Shown here one piece after another: positions 63,445 to 64,000 of a DNA stretch of 64,000 bases (the stretch's first letter is position 1; each line of letters begins with the position of its first letter). The notes under the pieces are model-generated. The model saw nothing but the letters and a program-made list of their open reading frames with translations. It did no database searches and was not told the DNA's origin. Source of the DNA: Streptomyces sp. NBC_01288 (lineage in GTDB: Bacteria; Actinomycetota; Actinomycetes; Streptomycetales; Streptomycetaceae); assembly GCF_035982055.1 (NCBI RefSeq), contig NZ_CP108427.1:434001-498000 (forward strand), in the 5' to 3' direction. The position numbers and the translations under genes are program-made.

Positions 63445-64000
63445 TCACGGTCGGCCGCCCTGGCGGGGGTCGCCCGCGGTGAGGTGTTCGAGGACCTCGG
63501 CCAGTTCCTGGCATGCCTTCTCCACCGAGAGCCTGGTGTTGTGCTGCTCGGTGATGACCGAGGAGAGCAGCAGGGCGGTGAGGGCCATCGTGCCGTTGAA
63601 GGCTTGCAGCTTCATCATGACCTCGACATGGGTCAGCTCGGCGAACGGGCCCGTCTCCTGGGTCGCCGCGATGGTGGCCATGACGGAGGCGAAGAGGGCG
63701 CACAGCATGCTGCCCGCGAAGCGGAAGCGCAGGGCCGCCCAGATCAGCAGCGGATAGATCAGGAACAGCAGGCTGACGCGGTTGTGGGTGACGAGGGGGA
63801 CGATCACGCCGACGGTGGCCGCGAGGCCCAGGGCCTCCTTCCAGCGGTGCAGGTCCAGGGGCAGGCGCACGGTACGCAGCATGAGCAGGAGCGGCGTGAC
63901 GATCAGCACGCCCATCGCGTCGCCCACCCACCAGCCGAGCCAGACCGGCCAGAAGGAGTGCGCGGCCAGCTTGTCGCTGAGGACGAGCAGCCCGACCCCG
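63445..64000 (-). CDS. MASE1-domain membrane protein (5' end beyond the window)
   Basis: The 3' part (185 codons in the window) of a membrane protein. The sequence FWPVWLGWWVGDAMGVLIVT is characteristic of the MASE1 integral sensory domain, followed by more membrane helices and a short coiled tail ending LAEVLEHLTAGDP. The stop is at 63445; the start lies beyond 64000. No kinase or GGDEF domain follows MASE1, so this is a MASE1-only sensor protein. It converges on the PP2C gene with a 13-base gap. Confidence 0.82.
   Translation of the reverse strand, partial: GVGLLVLSDKLAAHSFWPVWLGWWVGDAMGVLIVTPLLLMLRTVRLPLDLHRWKEALGLAATVGVIVPLVTHNRVSLLFLIYPLLIWAALRFRFAGSMLCALFASVMATIAATQETGPFAELTHVEVMMKLQAFNGTMALTALLLSSVITEQHNTRLSVEKACQELAEVLEHLTAGDPRQGGRP

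Overview
The window is high-GC actinobacterial DNA and almost certainly comes from a Streptomyces chromosome. Codon third positions are G/C-rich, GTG starts are common, TTA codons are very rare, and the gene families are typical of the genus: a SARP/AfsR-like regulator, LuxR, TetR, LacI and PadR regulators, DUF6629, a PP2C phosphatase, a GH46 chitosanase and a GH92 mannosidase. I saw no rRNA, tRNA, CRISPR array, transposase or phage gene. The mix of accessory sugar-use and transport genes around argG resembles a chromosome arm.

Layout. 1-8.9 kb: DrrAB-type ABC exporter, a large SARP/NB-ARC regulator, an MFS transporter, a NarL-type response regulator and histidine kinase pair, and a small membrane protein with a TTA codon. 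8.9-12.4 kb: a MarR operon (MarR, DHA2 MFS, isochorismatase-like protein, PEBP-like protein) with a 32-bp palindrome touching the MarR start codon. 12.4-18.7 kb: two TIM-barrel sugar isomerase/epimerase-like proteins, a methyltransferase-like protein, a class V aminotransferase, LuxR, PaaI thioesterase and HxlR. 18.7-25.4 kb: secreted GH92 mannosidase, a beta-propeller lipoprotein, an APH-like kinase, a truncated and catalytically degenerate GyrB-like protein, and a membrane protein. 25.5-31.3 kb: TetR/oxidoreductase pair, SnoaL-like secreted protein, NUDIX, an ohr/MmyB-type regulator deletion scar, chitosanase and an SDR. 31.3-39.3 kb: ECF sigma factor with a lost C-terminus, carotenoid oxygenase plus membrane partner, PadR, a TetR/MFS efflux pair with twin operators, an orphan membrane protein and a 1-kb gene graveyard. 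39.6-42.9 kb: acetate transporter, CocE-type secreted hydrolase, TetR.

43.0-51.1 kb is the most coherent sugar locus: a LacI regulator, a 1,311-residue cytoplasmic GH106-like hydrolase, an MFS transporter and an AraA/FucI-like isomerase, with AACGTT-centred operator candidates in front of the regulator and in the divergent promoter region. The inferred scheme is import of a glycoside, intracellular cleavage and isomerisation of the released deoxy- or pentose sugar. 51-53.6 kb holds small hypothetical genes. 53.6-57.7 kb is a second LacI-controlled system (single-NBD sugar ABC importer), followed by argG with ARG-box-like sequence, a strong terminator and a perfect 24-copy heptanucleotide repeat. 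The window ends with an M20 peptidase, a TerD-like protein, a rhomboid-like membrane protein, a PP2C phosphatase and a partial MASE1 protein.

Genes are packed very tightly; several tail-to-tail pairs overlap by 12-35 bp. Functions are assigned from recognisable family motifs read by eye; no database search was run.
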